Source: Hexactinellida sp. DTS-2022 (Eukaryota; Porifera; Hexactinellida). From it: DNA of 64,000 nt. Both the position numbers and the translations under genes were made by a program. The notes under the pieces were generated by a model. It saw only the letters and a program-made list of their open reading frames with translations. It searched no databases and had not been told where the DNA came from. The stretch's first letter is position 1, and each line of letters starts with the position of its first letter. The stretch lies in assembly GCA_028753945.1 (NCBI GenBank), contig JAPNXP010000003.1:4092001-4156000 (forward strand), in the 5' to 3' direction. Below are positions 9,881 to 21,667 of the stretch, in pieces.

Positions 9881-10625
9881 ATTTTTTTTTCTTCCCATGT
9901 CATCATCGCTATGAAGGTGTTAAATTATTTCAAAAAGGTGTTTCAGAAGGCATCGACCCCTAGAGTGGTGGAAGTTTTCATTTAGTTCACTTCATTTTAG
10001 AGATATTCAAGTTTGAGTAGAATTTAACAGCTGATGACTCAGCATTTTCGATAACCCCAATAATCTATTTGGAACCATTTCTATACGTTAAACACAGAGC
10101 GAATTAATTAGAATTAAATATGTCATGTATCCATTGTGCAAGAATATTCTAAGCAGAAATAAATATAATCGCATAATCTGTCGTTGTTATGGAATGTAGA
10201 ATCTTAGTTTTCAATTGGAAAATAGAAGCCTACTCGATCTCACAAGTTGAATCAATATAATAATAACGAGTTGAAACAATAGAATTAGATTTAACACTTT
10301 CAATTGAACTGAAGTGTTAGTAAACAAAGGAAACTTGCAACTCAATTGTGGCACAAACAAAGTACAATTTGAAATTCGTGCACTGTGAAAAGGTGTAAAA
10401 TTTAATTCTCTATCGAATGCATATAAATTTTATTTTCGGGTACTATTTATTGCTCCTGTTTCAATATTAAACAGGTGCAAAAATGTGTCCAAAAAAATGT
10501 AATAAAAAATCGTGACCCCAGGTGCACATCTGTAACCCATGAGACACATATCCTGAAAATTTGGGCTCTTAGTTAATAAAACTCTGTTCTGTGGAGAGGA
10601 TACGGAAGGAAAATAACAACTAACC
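9881..10625 (+). repeat. R1 repeat body (copy 1)
   Basis: This block follows the hairpin and contains GTGCAAGAATATTCTAAGCA, GTTGTTATGGAATGTAGAAT, CTACTCGATCTCACAAGTTG and CGTGACCCCAGGTGCACATC in the same order as blocks at 44950-46617 and 57055-58256. A reversed piece lies at 25490-25720. No coding frame is conserved. The unit spacing is about 1.2 kb where two copies abut (44960 and 46186). Confidence 0.75.
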
Positions 10626-10639
10626 AAAGCACTAAGATT

Positions 10640-11270
10640 AGAACTGGGCCACTATACTATAGTATAGTCGGCACAGTAATAACCAAAGCACTAAGACCAA
10701 TACTGGGCCACTATACTATAGTATAGTCGGCACAGTAATAATATAAATAAAGGCAGTGATTCCAATACTGGGCCACTATACTATAGTATAGTCGGCACAG
10801 TAATAATAATAATAAAAATAAAAATAAAGGCAGTGATTCCAATACTGGGCCACTATACTATAGTATAGTCGGCACAGTAATAATAATAATAAAAATAAAG
10901 GCAGTGATTCCAATACTGGGCCACTATACTATAGTATAGTCGGCACAGTAAAAATAATAAAAATAATAACGGCAGTGATTCCAATACTGGGCCACTATAC
11001 TATAGTATAGTCGGCACAGTAAAATAAAAATAAAGGCAGTGATTCCAATACTGGGCCACTATACTATAGTATAGTCGGCACAGTAAAAATAATAAAAATA
11101 ATAACGGCAGTGATTCCAATACTGGGCCACTATACTATAGTATAGTCGGCACAGTAAAATAAAAATAAAGGCAGTGATTTCAATACTGGGCCACTATACT
11201 ATAGTCAGTAATAATAAAGGCAGTGATTTCAATACTGGGCCACTATACTATAGTATAGTCGGCACAGTAA
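10640..11270 (+). repeat. Satellite of about 60-75 bp units carrying a 35-bp palindrome
   Basis: Ten copies of a near-palindrome starting ACTGGGCCACTATACTATAG and ending GTATAGTCGGCACAGT are spaced by A/T-rich spacers with GGCAGTGATTCCA. Unit lengths differ through AATAAT indels. Single dispersed copies occur at about 4041 and 59185. Confidence 0.85.
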
Positions 11271-11690
11271 AAAGTACATACAACATGTAATATAAGTACA
11301 TACAACATGTAATATAAGTACATACAACATGTAATATAAGTACATACACATGTAATATAAGTACAGTAGTGTTCGCCTAATAGCAATTGCTCTAATAGCA
11401 ATATTGCTCTATTAGCAAGTTACTTTTTGTCCCCAAGCGAGCATTTAATGTTAAATTTGTTCCTCTAATAGCAAGTTCGCCTATTAGCAAGGAAATTTCG
11501 TGCAAAATGCGACTTGCTATTAGGCGAACACCATTGTACATACAACATGTAATATAAGTACATACAACATGTAATATAAAAGTACGTACAACATGTAATA
11601 TCAAAGTGCATACAACATGTAATATAAGTACATACAACATGTAATATAAGTACATACAACATGTAATATAAGTACATACAACATGTAATA
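11271..11690 (+). repeat. 22-bp satellite (CATACAACATGTAATATAAGT) split by a MITE
   Basis: Units with TACATACAACATGTAATATA repeat about four times at 11271-11363 and about seven times at 11537-11690. The insertion at 11364-11536 separates the two blocks. Confidence 0.85.
11364..11536. mobile_element. TA-flanked MITE inserted in the 22-bp satellite
   Basis: Ends are CAGTAGTGTTCGCCTAATAG and CTATTAGGCGAACACCATTG, flanked by TA. The satellite resumes on both sides, so the insertion is younger than the array. TAATAGCAA units repeat inside. Confidence 0.8.
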
Positions 11691-11829
11691 CTGGTTTTTT
11701 TTAAGGTTGATACCTTGGTGTAACTCAGCGGGACCTTGGTGTAACTAAAAACTGCAGCGGCAACAGGCCGACCCGAATTGTGGTGTAACTCCAAAAATAT
11801 ATCGAGCTGTACACTAAATGATAAATTAT

Positions 11830-12240
11830 ATGTAATATGAAATAACGAGAATTTTCTTCATAATTGGAGCAAAGAGTTTCATCAAGATTCATTGGTATTT
11901 GATTAGACGTTACCACAGTGTATTCAATCCGTCGTTGATTTTTCATCGATAGGTCATGTCCAGTCATAGCGAGGATATTTGATAGCTTAGGTTGTTTACA
12001 TTTACCAATACAAGAATTGCAGAACCAATTACCACTTCTTGAAGTATAGTTATGAAGAGTATCAAGTGCTGAGATAAATATATTCGTAGGATTGACTAGA
12101 AAATAGACTATTTCATCAAGTTTGTTGGCCTCACAAACTTTCAAGCACTTCATCTGTGAACATTGGACAAAAGCTTGATAGTGAAGACTATCATTTTTGT
12201 CACAGCAAGAGCAAAATTGAAGTTCTGTATCAATAACAAG
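11830..12240 (-). pseudogene. PHD-like zinc-finger fragment, probably transposon-derived
   Basis: The minus frame begins near LQFCSCCDKND, then FVQCSQMKCLKVCEANKLDE, and later SGNWFCNSCIGKC. This is a Cys-rich finger with a W-F-C-x-x-C ending like PHD domains. Similar fingers accompany the OTU and Ulp1 proteins in this window, so it may be the N-terminus of such a transposon gene. Sequence beyond IEYTVVTSNQIPM is not recognised. Confidence 0.4.
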
Positions 12241-12402
12241 GCTTTTTCTTTTGAAAACCAGTTTTCCTATAAGTTATTGCATTACCCATAGATACAAATA
12301 ACTTTTGTATCTATGGGTAATGCAGACTAACTAGACCAATAGTATAATATGTAGTTTTAAGGAGCAATATATTTACTGATCAATATTTTTCACATGTGAT
12401 TA

Positions 12403-12502
12403 CAGGTAAACCTCCCAAAGAGGCACCAAGCGGGAGAATGATTTTGTGCCGCTTCTCGGAGGTTGCCGCTACTCGGAGGTGCCGCTTTGGGAGGTTTACC
12501 TG
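12403..12502. mobile_element. 100-bp pogo-like MITE
   Basis: Perfect inverted termini CAGGTAAACCTCCCAAAG and CTTTGGGAGGTTTACCTG are flanked by TA on both sides. The interior holds GCCGCTTCTCGGAGGTTGCC. Confidence 0.8.
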
Positions 12503-12792
12503 TAGTTTGTAACGAAAAACGTTTACCTTGGCAATTTGGTGCACTTTCTTTGTAATTTTCACTTTAATATCTAATTCAGGTTGAGCAGGGTGAATATGAT
12601 AATTAGGACCGGGACTCCGGGAGTAAAGACTTCACCAATCTGAATAACGGTGGCAGAACATGTTATCGTTTTCCTTCGGAGAGTGCAACGCCACACAACA
12701 CGACCAGATCTACTGTATTTGTGTGATTTCATAGATATGAATAACCATTACTATCAACTAAAAGCTTATTGGACCTTTGTGTACCGTTTTCA

Positions 12793-13038
12793 ATAATTTC
12801 GAACGAAAGATTGTCTTGATAATGAATAAGAGGCTGATCTGTTAATTCGGGAAACCAACTGAGGATGTTCTGGCTCAGGGTCTGACAAAGGATCTTGAAA
12901 AGATTCGGATATGTTGAACGAAGGTAAGGCAGTATGTGTTAACTCCTCGCTTGCATTGCTCTCGTGTATCCACTCGGTTGACAAACGGGTGCTTTCAGCA
13001 ATAGGTTGTGGTAAATTGTGAACATTGCTATTCTCCAT
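12793..13038 (-). CDS. Hypothetical 82-residue open frame
   Basis: It begins MENSNVHNLPQP and is Ser/Glu/Pro-rich (FNISESFQDPLSDPEPEHPQ). No family is recognised. It could be a first exon, since its codon use is less AT-biased than the flanks, but there is no supporting homology. A foldback element is inserted about 50 bp upstream. Confidence 0.25.
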
Positions 13039-13085
13039 TATGAAAATTATAATATGATTCAAGTTTTACAAATACAGGTATTTAT

Positions 13086-13794
13086 GGGAAGCATGCATTC
13101 TACCAACAAAATTCATTCAAATTACCAACAAATTTGTGACTGTCAGTATACCAACAAGTGTTGTCATTTTACCAACAACTGTTGTCAATTTACCAACAAT
13201 AGAAAATCTATTGTATTCTATTGTTAGTTAACTACCGATGTCAATTTACCAACCATGTTGTCAATTTACCAACAATAGAAAAACTATTGTAGAAAATGTA
13301 TTCTATCTACTCCCAGGCCCCTTAATCGTCTTACAAATGCCCCCAGTAACGAACTAAAAACGCGAACTTTTAATTGATTTTATTGCATATCGGTGAAAAC
13401 CCCAGTCGTCCGAACAATGTCTCGTGGAAAACCAAACCTTTTAATTGACTATTATTGAGTATAAGTTAAAAGCCCAGTCGTCTGAACAGTCTCCCATTTA
13501 TGCGATTGTAATTTATATAAAAATTGCACATGTTATTCATTTGACGGGTAGGCGGAAAACATAAAACTAAATGGGGAAAACATGTTAGTAAATTGAATAC
13601 ACTTGTTGGTATAATGACAACACTTGTTGGTATAATGACAACAGTTGTTGGTAAATTGACAACTGTCATTTTACCAACAATAGAGCACAATAGATGTTCT
13701 ATTGTTGGTAAATTGACAACATGTGTTGGTATAATGACAGTCACAAATTTGTTGGTAATTTGCCTGAATTTTGTTGGTAAAATGCAGCATTCCC
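13086..13794. mobile_element. Foldback MULE-like element built of ACCAACA repeats
   Basis: Termini GGGAAGCATGCATTCTACCA and ATGCAGCATTCCC are inverted and flanked by the direct repeat GTATTTAT (13078-13085 and 13795-13802). Arms of about 200 bp consist of CAATTTACCAACA units pointing in opposite directions (13100-13290 and 13570-13780). A GGG start and an 8-9 bp TSD fit Mutator-like elements. No transposase is inside. Confidence 0.75.
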
Positions 13795-13924
13795 GTATTT
13801 ATATATAACTCATTGTATTGTTGCTATTGTTTTGAATTTCCACATTGAAGTGTCTATCAATTACATGTATTCAATTTATTTATATGATATATATCTCTTT
13901 GATAACTTAAATAGAAAATTAGTG

Positions 13925-14388
13925 GAGTATTATTTGACCGAGTTCTCCAATGGGCCGAAGTCGTATTAGGGCGAGTTCTGTTAAGGGACGAGTGATCTTA
14001 TGGGACGAGTACTCTTATGGGGCGAGTTCTCTTATAGACCGAATTCGTTTTGGGCCGAGTTCACTAGTATTCGTTTCCAATTAGAGTATGGAATTTGTTT
14101 TCTAGAATCAATAATCATCTAGCACGAACAAACAACAGTGTTGAGGGATGGCATAACGCATTCGCCTCAATGGTAGTCTGCTCACATCCTAGTTTTTCCA
14201 AATTATCAACATTTCTCCAGAGGGAGCAATCAATTCAGGAGGCTATATTTGCAAAGTGGGAGGCAGGAGAACGAAAAAAGCAGTATAAAGCAAGTTTATT
14301 ACGTGATACTCGCATCTTATCACTTGTAGCTGATTATCAATTTAGTGATAAAAAGACACTTTTGAAAGGAATAGCATATAACTTTTAA
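13925..14388 (+). pseudogene. MULE remnant: repeat-built terminus joined to transposase C-terminus
   Basis: Bases 13940-14065 are degenerate GGGACGAGTTCTCTTAT units, the style of MULE termini in this window. The 14095-14388 frame contains RTNNSVEGWHNAFASMVVC, then a basic tail and stop. N-x-x-E-x-W-H-x-x-F is the usual C-terminal motif of FLYWCH-type MULE transposases (compare 59560-59877). The catalytic part is missing, so this is an internal deletion product or ruin. Confidence 0.6.
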
Positions 14389-15144
14389 TTAAAATCATTT
14401 TCATCATCTTTCATATGTATTCAATTTTCTTAAAATAATTTTGCATTTATGTTTCCAATAGTACAATGATTAAAATTACATACACGTCATTATATTAAGT
14501 ATTAAAAATACCATCAAATTGATCAGTTTTGAGTTACTGTGGTCATTTACTAAAAAGCGACTATTTCCCCGCGACAAATTTTCCGCCATTCGGTTTTATC
14601 ATATATAAATTCCGCTCTCGAACCGGGGCAAAGCTCGCAAACCGGGGCACTCTTTTTCATTGATTTGTTACTTTGTTTTCATATTTGTATATTTAGCTTT
14701 GTAGATAAGCTCGCAAACCGGGACACTCTCCCAAAGTGGGGCATATTTCAGAAACGCCAGAGCAAATATTTAATTTGTGAGTGCTTATTGATAAAATATG
14801 CAATCGTTGGGTAATAATGCTTGTTAGAGGTTATGATTTTGTTACTATCTATATATGGCTATTTTACAGTGTGTCCTACAATAAAATTGGCAACGAAGTG
14901 TCCTTACTTTGAAATGTAGGTGTAATAATGGAAATAATGACAATATTCGTGCGGGAGTGAAATCTGACGCGGGCGGTGGAGCTGAAACAAGATTCCAACA
15001 AACAGTGGCCTAATAACGTGGGTAAATAACAAAATAAATAAGATTAATAAGGATAAATAAGAACTAAATAAAAAATAAAATAAACTTAATAAGAGTTGTG
15101 GGAGAAAGCTAGTTTATGTATTTGGGAATAGTTGTCAGTATTAG
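14389..15144. other. No gene seen; AT-rich spacer
   Basis: Contains a few repeats of CTCGCAAACCGGGGCACTC near 14610-14740 and a tract of AAATAAATAAGA at about 15030-15080. No open frame or structured RNA is apparent. Confidence 0.5.
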
Positions 15145-16984
15145 TCAATCGCCAGTAGTCTCCACAAATTCGGACTGTGCAAATCTTTCGACAAATTTCT
15201 GGTCGTGGGTAATCAAAATCATTTGAAAGTTGGACTTTCCTTGAGCATTAGCTTCCAATAAATCGATCAAATTCTCAGCCAGAGAAGCCACATTCCTCTG
15301 ATCGAGGTTAGTCGTTGGCTCGTCAAGTGCGATAATCCCGCATTTCCCACTGAACGTCTCTGCTAGCGCCAGTCGAATAAGGATGCACGCCAGGACCTTC
15401 TGACCCTCGGTCCTGCTCTTGTCCTGTGCGATCTCTCGCAGACAGGCCTCGTACTCCGTATGGCTAATGTCAGAGGAGGCAGAGTCTATCCCATCCTGCT
15501 TCTCACCGATCTTCGAGATCAGAGACTTGAACAGTTCTATCTTCCTTCTCTTCTCCACTAGCGCAGTCTGCTTCTGCTCCAGCTGGGCGGACTTCAGCTC
15601 CTCTCGGACACTCACCAGTCGCTGCTCGGTCTCGCGCTGCTCCTCCTCGCGGATTTCGCAGGTCTGCTCCTGCTTGGCCTGCTCCCTAGGCAGGTCCTCC
15701 TTCCGCGAGACCAGCGCCCGCTCCTGCTCCTCCACCTCTGACGTCACGCTCCGCAGCTCCGACTCCAGCAGCCGCAGGTGCGACTTTCCGCGCGAGAGCG
15801 AGTCTCTCCCGAGGGACCCCGAGGAGGAGAGGAGCGGGGAGCTGGAGGAGGACATCCCGGCGTTCAGCTCGCCCAACATTTCGCTTACTATCATGTTCTT
15901 GTATTCAAGAAACTTTCTGTTCTCGTCCAGTTTGCCGAGGCGCTGTTGCTGCTGCCTCAGCTGTTTCTCGGCCTCCCCGCGGTCCCCCTCCGCCTCCCTC
16001 AGCTCTCTGTCTCGCCACTTCTGACACCTCTCTTCCGTGCGCATCCGCTCCGCGTGCTCCTCCCTCTCCTGTCGCAGAACCGCCACCTCCCGGCTAGGAT
16101 CGATGTGAAGGAACTTCCTTCAAAGCTCGAGATATTCTGCTCCAGGTGTCTGCGGGTGTTCAGCTTGCTCCTGTGCTCTCCCTCCCGCCGCTGCGCCGCC
16201 TCCAGCAGCTCGCTGCCCGCGAAAGCTCCCGTTCCTCCTCCCCGACGCAGGCCTCCAGATCGGAGGACTCGCCCTCGGTTGTCATGGCCTCCTCGAAGGA
16301 ACTCAGCTCGAACTTAAACTTGCCCACCTGGTTCTTCTTGTCGCCCATGTGCTTGAGGTCGTTCTCTAGCAGCTTCCATTGGCTCTGGTATTCGCTCTTG
16401 AGTTTCATCAGATTCTCAAGTGCTTTCGTGAACTTCGTAATCTCGAAAATGTTATCGAATCTCCTCTTCAGCTCCTTGCCCTCCTCCAGCGGCCAGTGCG
16501 ACTCCTCCTGGTGGCAGAATATAACGGAGGAGAGCACGGACCTGGACAAGCCCAGCAGTCGCACCATCTCAACGTCGAAGTCTGTGCACATTGAGGAGAT
16601 GGAGGTCTTCACCTCGCCCCCCCTGCTCAGACTGGACTCCAGTGACTTGGTGGTGATCTGTCCGTTCGCTTTCAGAGTGGACTTCAGCAGTCTCGTGGCG
16701 CAGAAGTCCTCTCCCATGTGGTTCTTGAAGTCGAGCATAACCTTGCCTCTCACCTCGCTCCTGTCCAGGAGCTTGGGGTCTGTCACGAACACGTTTCCCG
16801 GCGCGTTGGGGGGGGGGGGGTAACAGCCGGTTGTCATAAACCTCAGACACTCTATAATAGTGGTCTTGCCGGCCCCGTTCTGCCCGGTTATTATAGTGAG
16901 TGGGGACTCGAACTTTATGTTGCTCTCCTGCATCGGGTGGAAGCTGCGGATGCCCATTATCTGCAACTTGTCGAGAGTAGTCAT
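15145..16984 (-). pseudogene. RAD50: RAD50-like ATPase, shortened and frameshifted
   Basis: The start MTTLDKLQIMGIRSF matches the RAD50 N-terminus. Walker A is TGQNGAGKTTIIE (about residue 36), and FCHQEESHWPLEEGKELK follows as in RAD50 lobe I. Two frame changes between about 16220 and 16110 then lead through coiled-coil text (SELLEAAQREGEHRSKLNTR) into the C-terminal frame. That frame carries [19 protein letters not shown] (signature helix), [14 protein letters not shown] (Walker B and D-loop), [11 protein letters not shown] (H-loop) and a stop at 15145. The total is about 600 residues against about 1300 in the family. Most of the coiled coil, the CxxC zinc hook and the lobe II strands before the signature are absent. 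The signature Ser-x-Gly-Gln reads T-E-G-Q. There are no introns. Deletion-derived pseudogene is favoured over a divergent gene with assembly errors. Confidence 0.75.
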
Positions 16985-17035
16985 TGCTATTGCTAGCCCA
17001 ACCAACAGTAATAGTTAGTAAGTTATATAGTATAC

Positions 17036-17140
17036 CAGCGATTCCCAAACTTTTTAAAGCGTGGACCCTTTATAGTAATTATGTGGAGTCCCTCCCATTG
17101 ACCGTAATACATCTTGTGGACCCCAGGTTGGGAACCACTG
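17036..17140. mobile_element. Short hAT MITE
   Basis: CAGCGATTCCCAAACTTTTT and CCCCAGGTTGGGAACCACTG are inverted hAT-style ends. The flanks TAGTATAC and CAGTAGAC match at 6 of 8 bases, an aged TSD. Confidence 0.7.
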
Positions 17141-17381
17141 CAGTAGACGCTAGTTAATAGGAATTAGGGGACCGCGAAACTTGTTCGTATTAACCGGAGT
17201 CGTTTGTATAGGGTTAAATTTTATATTCTATCTGGTACGCTGAGAGAGCAGACGAGAGGTTTATCGAATAGTGTAAGACTAAGTACAGTTTTAATTTTAA
17301 GATAATCAAGGTATTATCCAGAGGCTCATACAATAGACAGTTCCCAGATATAGTTAAACCTTGGTACCATTGGCAAATATA

Positions 17382-17549
17382 CAGTAGAACCTCGTTAATA
17401 CGAACACCAACGGACAGTAAAAATCTGTTCGCTTTAACCGGAGTAATATCCATTGAATAGCCATTGTAGGCACCTGATTTTGTGGAACAGTTTGCTCGAC
17501 ATATCCGGAAATACGTATTAACCATGTTCGTACAAACGAGGTTCTACTG
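17382..17549. mobile_element. pogo/Tigger-like MITE
   Basis: CAGTAGAACCTCGTTAATAC and ACAAACGAGGTTCTACTG are inverted and flanked by TA. The same left end occurs alone at about 3022, and related sequence lies at 17150-17215. Confidence 0.75.
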
Positions 17550-17699
17550 TACTACTAACCAAAGTGAGTTTGCAAACTAAATAAAGGGGCGGTTCAGTTA
17601 AATCCCTAGATTGAGACAAGTTGGTAGTTAAACAGAATAGGTATATCTATAGCTCCAATACAATACTACATAACAGTATAACCAGCTGACAAGCTATCC

Positions 17700-18312
<613 letters not shown>

Positions 18313-18480
18313 TCAGTCGTCACCATAGGCCAGATCCCCACCATAGACACCAATGTTGTGGTTCTTGGGCGGGTACACCTCCAGTACCCCCCTGGAATCC
18401 TTAAGAACCTCCCGCTCTCTAGGTGGGTTCTGAGGAGGCTCAGATGGAGTCTGGGTGTACCGTATATAATTTAGTGCAGC
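18313..18480 (-). other. Coding-like ORF directly upstream of the SRP54 exon, unidentified
   Basis: The minus frame reads YTQTPSEPPQNPPREREVLK, then GVLEVYPPKNHNIGVYGGD and LAYGDD-stop, with the stop TGA at 18315-18313, immediately before the SRP54 acceptor. Pro-rich then ordered text looks like a real protein C-terminus. No family is recognised. A hAT-type MITE end (CAGTAGCGGCGCTTGC) lies at about 18482. It may be an unrelated exon fused beside SRP54 by rearrangement. Confidence 0.35.
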
Positions 18481-18750
18481 CCAGTAGCGGCGCTTGCTGC
18501 CGCTACTGGTAAGGCACAATTGCGTCACTGAGAATACAATAGAGTTAACTTAACTAAGTTTGAATCGATTTAACGAAATTAGAATCGATTTAACGAAATA
18601 AAATACAGTACTGTAAACTAAATTATAATCGAGTTAATGAAATTATCAAAAAATGGAATAATTAGCCCTATTGGGGGTCTACAATGCCACACACTGGGTT
18701 TACGCCCATTTAAAAAATATAGTTCCGTTGACTTGCATTTTATGAATATA

Positions 18751-19290
18751 CACTAACCAGCCAAAAGTATTTCAACAAATGCAATTATATTGTAGGGCAC
18801 AATATTCGTCTGGTACAGTCGAAACCGGTTTATTCTAACTTATCGGTTTATTCTAACTATTAGTAATGCAATCTTTTGTAAGAAATTCCAACTATACTGT
18901 ATTTTTCATCGGTTTTTTCTAACTATCGGTTTTTTCTTACTATTTTTATCTGAAAAGAAATGGTTAGAAAAAACCGGTTTGAACTGTAACTTGTTAACGG
19001 CTGTTTAAACAACTCTATAATGACCATAAACATCTCAAGTCCTTTTAGCCAATATTCATGAAGTGGCATAATAAGTTCGCTGCCACGTGCCATTTGGCAC
19101 AAGTGGCAGAAATGGGAATGTGGCTGTATCTCAGTAGAAAATAATTGTAATGATTTGAAATTATGCACTTAGAGTAATTCGATCATGTGGTATTAAAATC
19201 TGCAATCAGAACTTGGGTATTCTCATTGGATTTCAATTATCATAAATCATATATTTAATTAGCTAATTGTATACCAAAATTATGAGCGTT
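18751..19290 (+). mobile_element. Mariner/Tc1-like MITE, truncated copy
   Basis: It starts CACTAACCAGCCAAAAGTAT after TATA. The body is homologous, in reverse, to 20480-20871, including TAGAGTAATTCGATCATGTG and the TGGCACAAGTGGCAGAAATG stretch. The far terminus is missing. A pogo-like MITE is nested at 18816-18986. Confidence 0.65.
18816..18986. mobile_element. pogo-like MITE nested in the mariner-like copy
   Basis: CAGTCGAAACCGGTTTATTC and AAAAACCGGTTTGAACTG are inverted with TA on both sides. It is the same family as 4506-4673. Confidence 0.75.
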
Positions 19291-19429
19291 GGACCAATTT
19301 TAATCAAAAAAACATATTACACCCAGATAAAAGTACATGAATAACGAAAATAAACTAAACTAAACAAAACTAGTATACCAGAACGAATGAGCTAATAAAC
19401 GGAATTATTAAATATAAAAGAAAGTTTAC

Positions 19430-19628
19430 CGTATGGGAGATCTGTAAGTACGGAAACAGTGAAACCAAGTGTTGTAAGTAAATTGAGTAGTAATGTTGGC
19501 AATATCAGAGTGCGAACCATAAAGATCCTCTGGTGAGGAAAAAGGGAAGTTAACATTGTTAATAATAACACAGAGGTCATAAGCGGGGTTTCGCATTGGA
19601 TTACAAAGAGAATCTATAGGGTTGTAGT
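19430..19628 (-). pseudogene. Caspase-like p20 exon, frameshifted
   Basis: Bounded by acceptor TTTATTCAG/ACTAC (19629-19631) and donor CATACG/GTAAAC (19429-19428). The frame reads NPMRNPAYDLCVIINNVNFP, then EDLYGSHSDIANI, then in a shifted frame LLTTLGFTVSVLTDLPY. Caspases have this layout at the start of the large subunit: G-x-C-V-I-I-N-N-x-x-F, R-x-G-S-x-x-D-x-x-N-L, LGF-x-V-x-x-x-x-D-L. The following exon with the catalytic His and Cys was not found in the window. One frame change inside the exon indicates decay or a sequence error. It lies between two inverted mariner-like copies. Confidence 0.5.
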
Positions 19629-20307
19629 CTGAATAAAGGTTGAAATGGAACAACAGAATAAGAAGCCATAATGAATAGGTGAAGGAATAAAGGAAAGTGA
19701 GTACAGTTGAGTGGAAATAGTTTAGGCAAACAGAAATATAACGTGGAATAGTAAAGCGAGAAAATATCGAGTCGTAATAACTACAAAACAGGGTTAGTTG
19801 AGCAAATAATTTGCGTAAAAGAATAAAGGAAAGAGAGTAATGCTGTTGGCTTGAAGAATTAGAAAGCTAATTAGCATAAGAAATAAATGTATATATTAAT
19901 ATAGACATCATGTGTACATTACATCCATTGTTGGATATGGTCAGCAGTTAATCAAATTTCGTGAATCTAATAGAGTTCAGTAAAAGCAGTGTAAGTAACT
20001 ACGGGAATTCGAATTATATTAGTTAGGTAAATACAGTTGGAGCAAATTCTATATAGAGATATGTGTATATTTACAAATTTATCTTCTATTTTTAACACTA
20101 AACAATATGCAAGTATAAATTTGTTTCTAGGTTGCGAGTTACTTAACAAACTGGACGGTTTTCAAATACAAATTATATATAAATAAATTCGAAACTCGTG
20201 CATCGTAAAAAAGAAACATATACTAAATATTTTCGCACGAAAATACTTTCACACTTTCATAAATGTGACATTACATGAGAAGTTAACGAAATTTTCGATT
20301 GAAAGTA

Positions 20308-20871
20308 CTAACCGGCCAAAAGTATTTGAACAGCAAAAAATAGTCTTCAGACATTTAAGGTTATACCAGGAAAATAACATTAGTAGAAACTGCAAAATGG
20401 CTATTTACATGAAACGATATGTAAAGTATAATAAAACAGCAAAATTTTCGAATTTACATTTTTATGGAGGCGTTAAACTCATTAAATATATAATTAGCTA
20501 ATTAAATAATTAACTTGGGATCATTAAGATCCAATGTTAATATATTAATTATGATAGAAGATTTGAATTCCACATGGTTAAATTACTCTAAGTGCATAAT
20601 TTCAAATCAATCCGAATATTTTCTACTGTGATACAGCCACATTTCAATTTGTGCCACTTATGCCACAAGTGGCACGTGGCAGAAACACTTATGCCACTTC
20701 GTCGAAATTTTCTAAATTGAATTGAAATCACAATATTTTGTAATGTATATCTATGATAAGATATTTATAGTCATTTCAGAGTAGTTTAGATAGCCGTTGA
20801 TAAGTAACCAGACGAGTATTGTGTGTCCAATATTAAATTCCCTATGTTCAAATACTTTTGGCTGGTTAGTG
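20308..20871. mobile_element. Mariner/Tc1-like MITE, full copy
   Basis: ACTAACCGGCCAAAAGTATT at the left and ATACTTTTGGCTGGTTAGTG at the right are inverted; TA follows at 20872. No transposase lies inside. It is in inverted orientation to the copy at 18751. Bases 19650-20300 hold no gene. Confidence 0.7.
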
Positions 20872-21667
20872 TATATTAGCAACGATTTAACTATGCATAT
20901 CAGAGAACTTAAAACAGTTGATAGAATAAATATTTGAGAATCCATAAATAGTAAACCTATCAAGTAACAAATATATTACCTTCGCAAACATTCAAAAGTA
21001 TTTTCAAGAAAAAAACTAATTCAAATATAATAATATTTGTTTCAAGAAAAAAATACGATGTTAAAATTAAGGCAAGTAACTAATTGAGTGAAAAAACTAA
21101 AGCAGCAAGGTGCTTCAGTTTTATAATCTCTTCTTATAAGTATCCCCAGAACCACACACTAATAATCATAGTCTAGTATACTAGTAATTAATCTACATAT
21201 AATAATGTTTAATTTGTCTTATTCCTCTATTAAATTACAACATGTCGGAACATATCCAACTGTATAGGAAAATTTGACAGTGTACGTACTACGTAGTAAA
21301 ACTCTAGACTTTATAAACAAAATTTTAAGTGGAAGTTCAACGGAAGTTACGGTTATCACTAAATAAAGTGAAAAAAAAAACCCTCACAGACGGGATGGGA
21401 GTGTGCTCCTTCTGATTGCACTTCCCCAATGTTTAATTTAAGTAGAATTTCAATATTCAAATTACATTTCATCTTAGTGTAATATAATTTAATTATATTG
21501 TGGGAAATCATATAGGAATTATTATGACCACCCGCTAGCCTAAGTACAAGTGACCGTTGCATAGAGTGACATTTAACACTGTATAACATATAGGTAGCAG
21601 AGCAGGGAATCCCAACCTCTTTAGGTTGGTAACATAGTCTATGAGCTTATAATCTATCTATCTATCT
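20872..21667. other. No gene seen; AT-rich spacer
   Basis: Several short open frames lack any recognisable motif. A TCTA microsatellite lies at about 21652-21673. Confidence 0.4.

Noticed and set aside
12605..12735. Plus-strand frame GSKDFTNLNNGGRTCYRF after AATTAG
   Set aside because: Only about 40 codons with no family or convincing donor; kept as a note only.
15419..16823. Plus-strand open frames opposite RAD50 (201, 179 and 225 codons)
   Set aside because: They are shadows of the GC-rich minus-strand coding sequence; the minus strand carries the Walker motifs.
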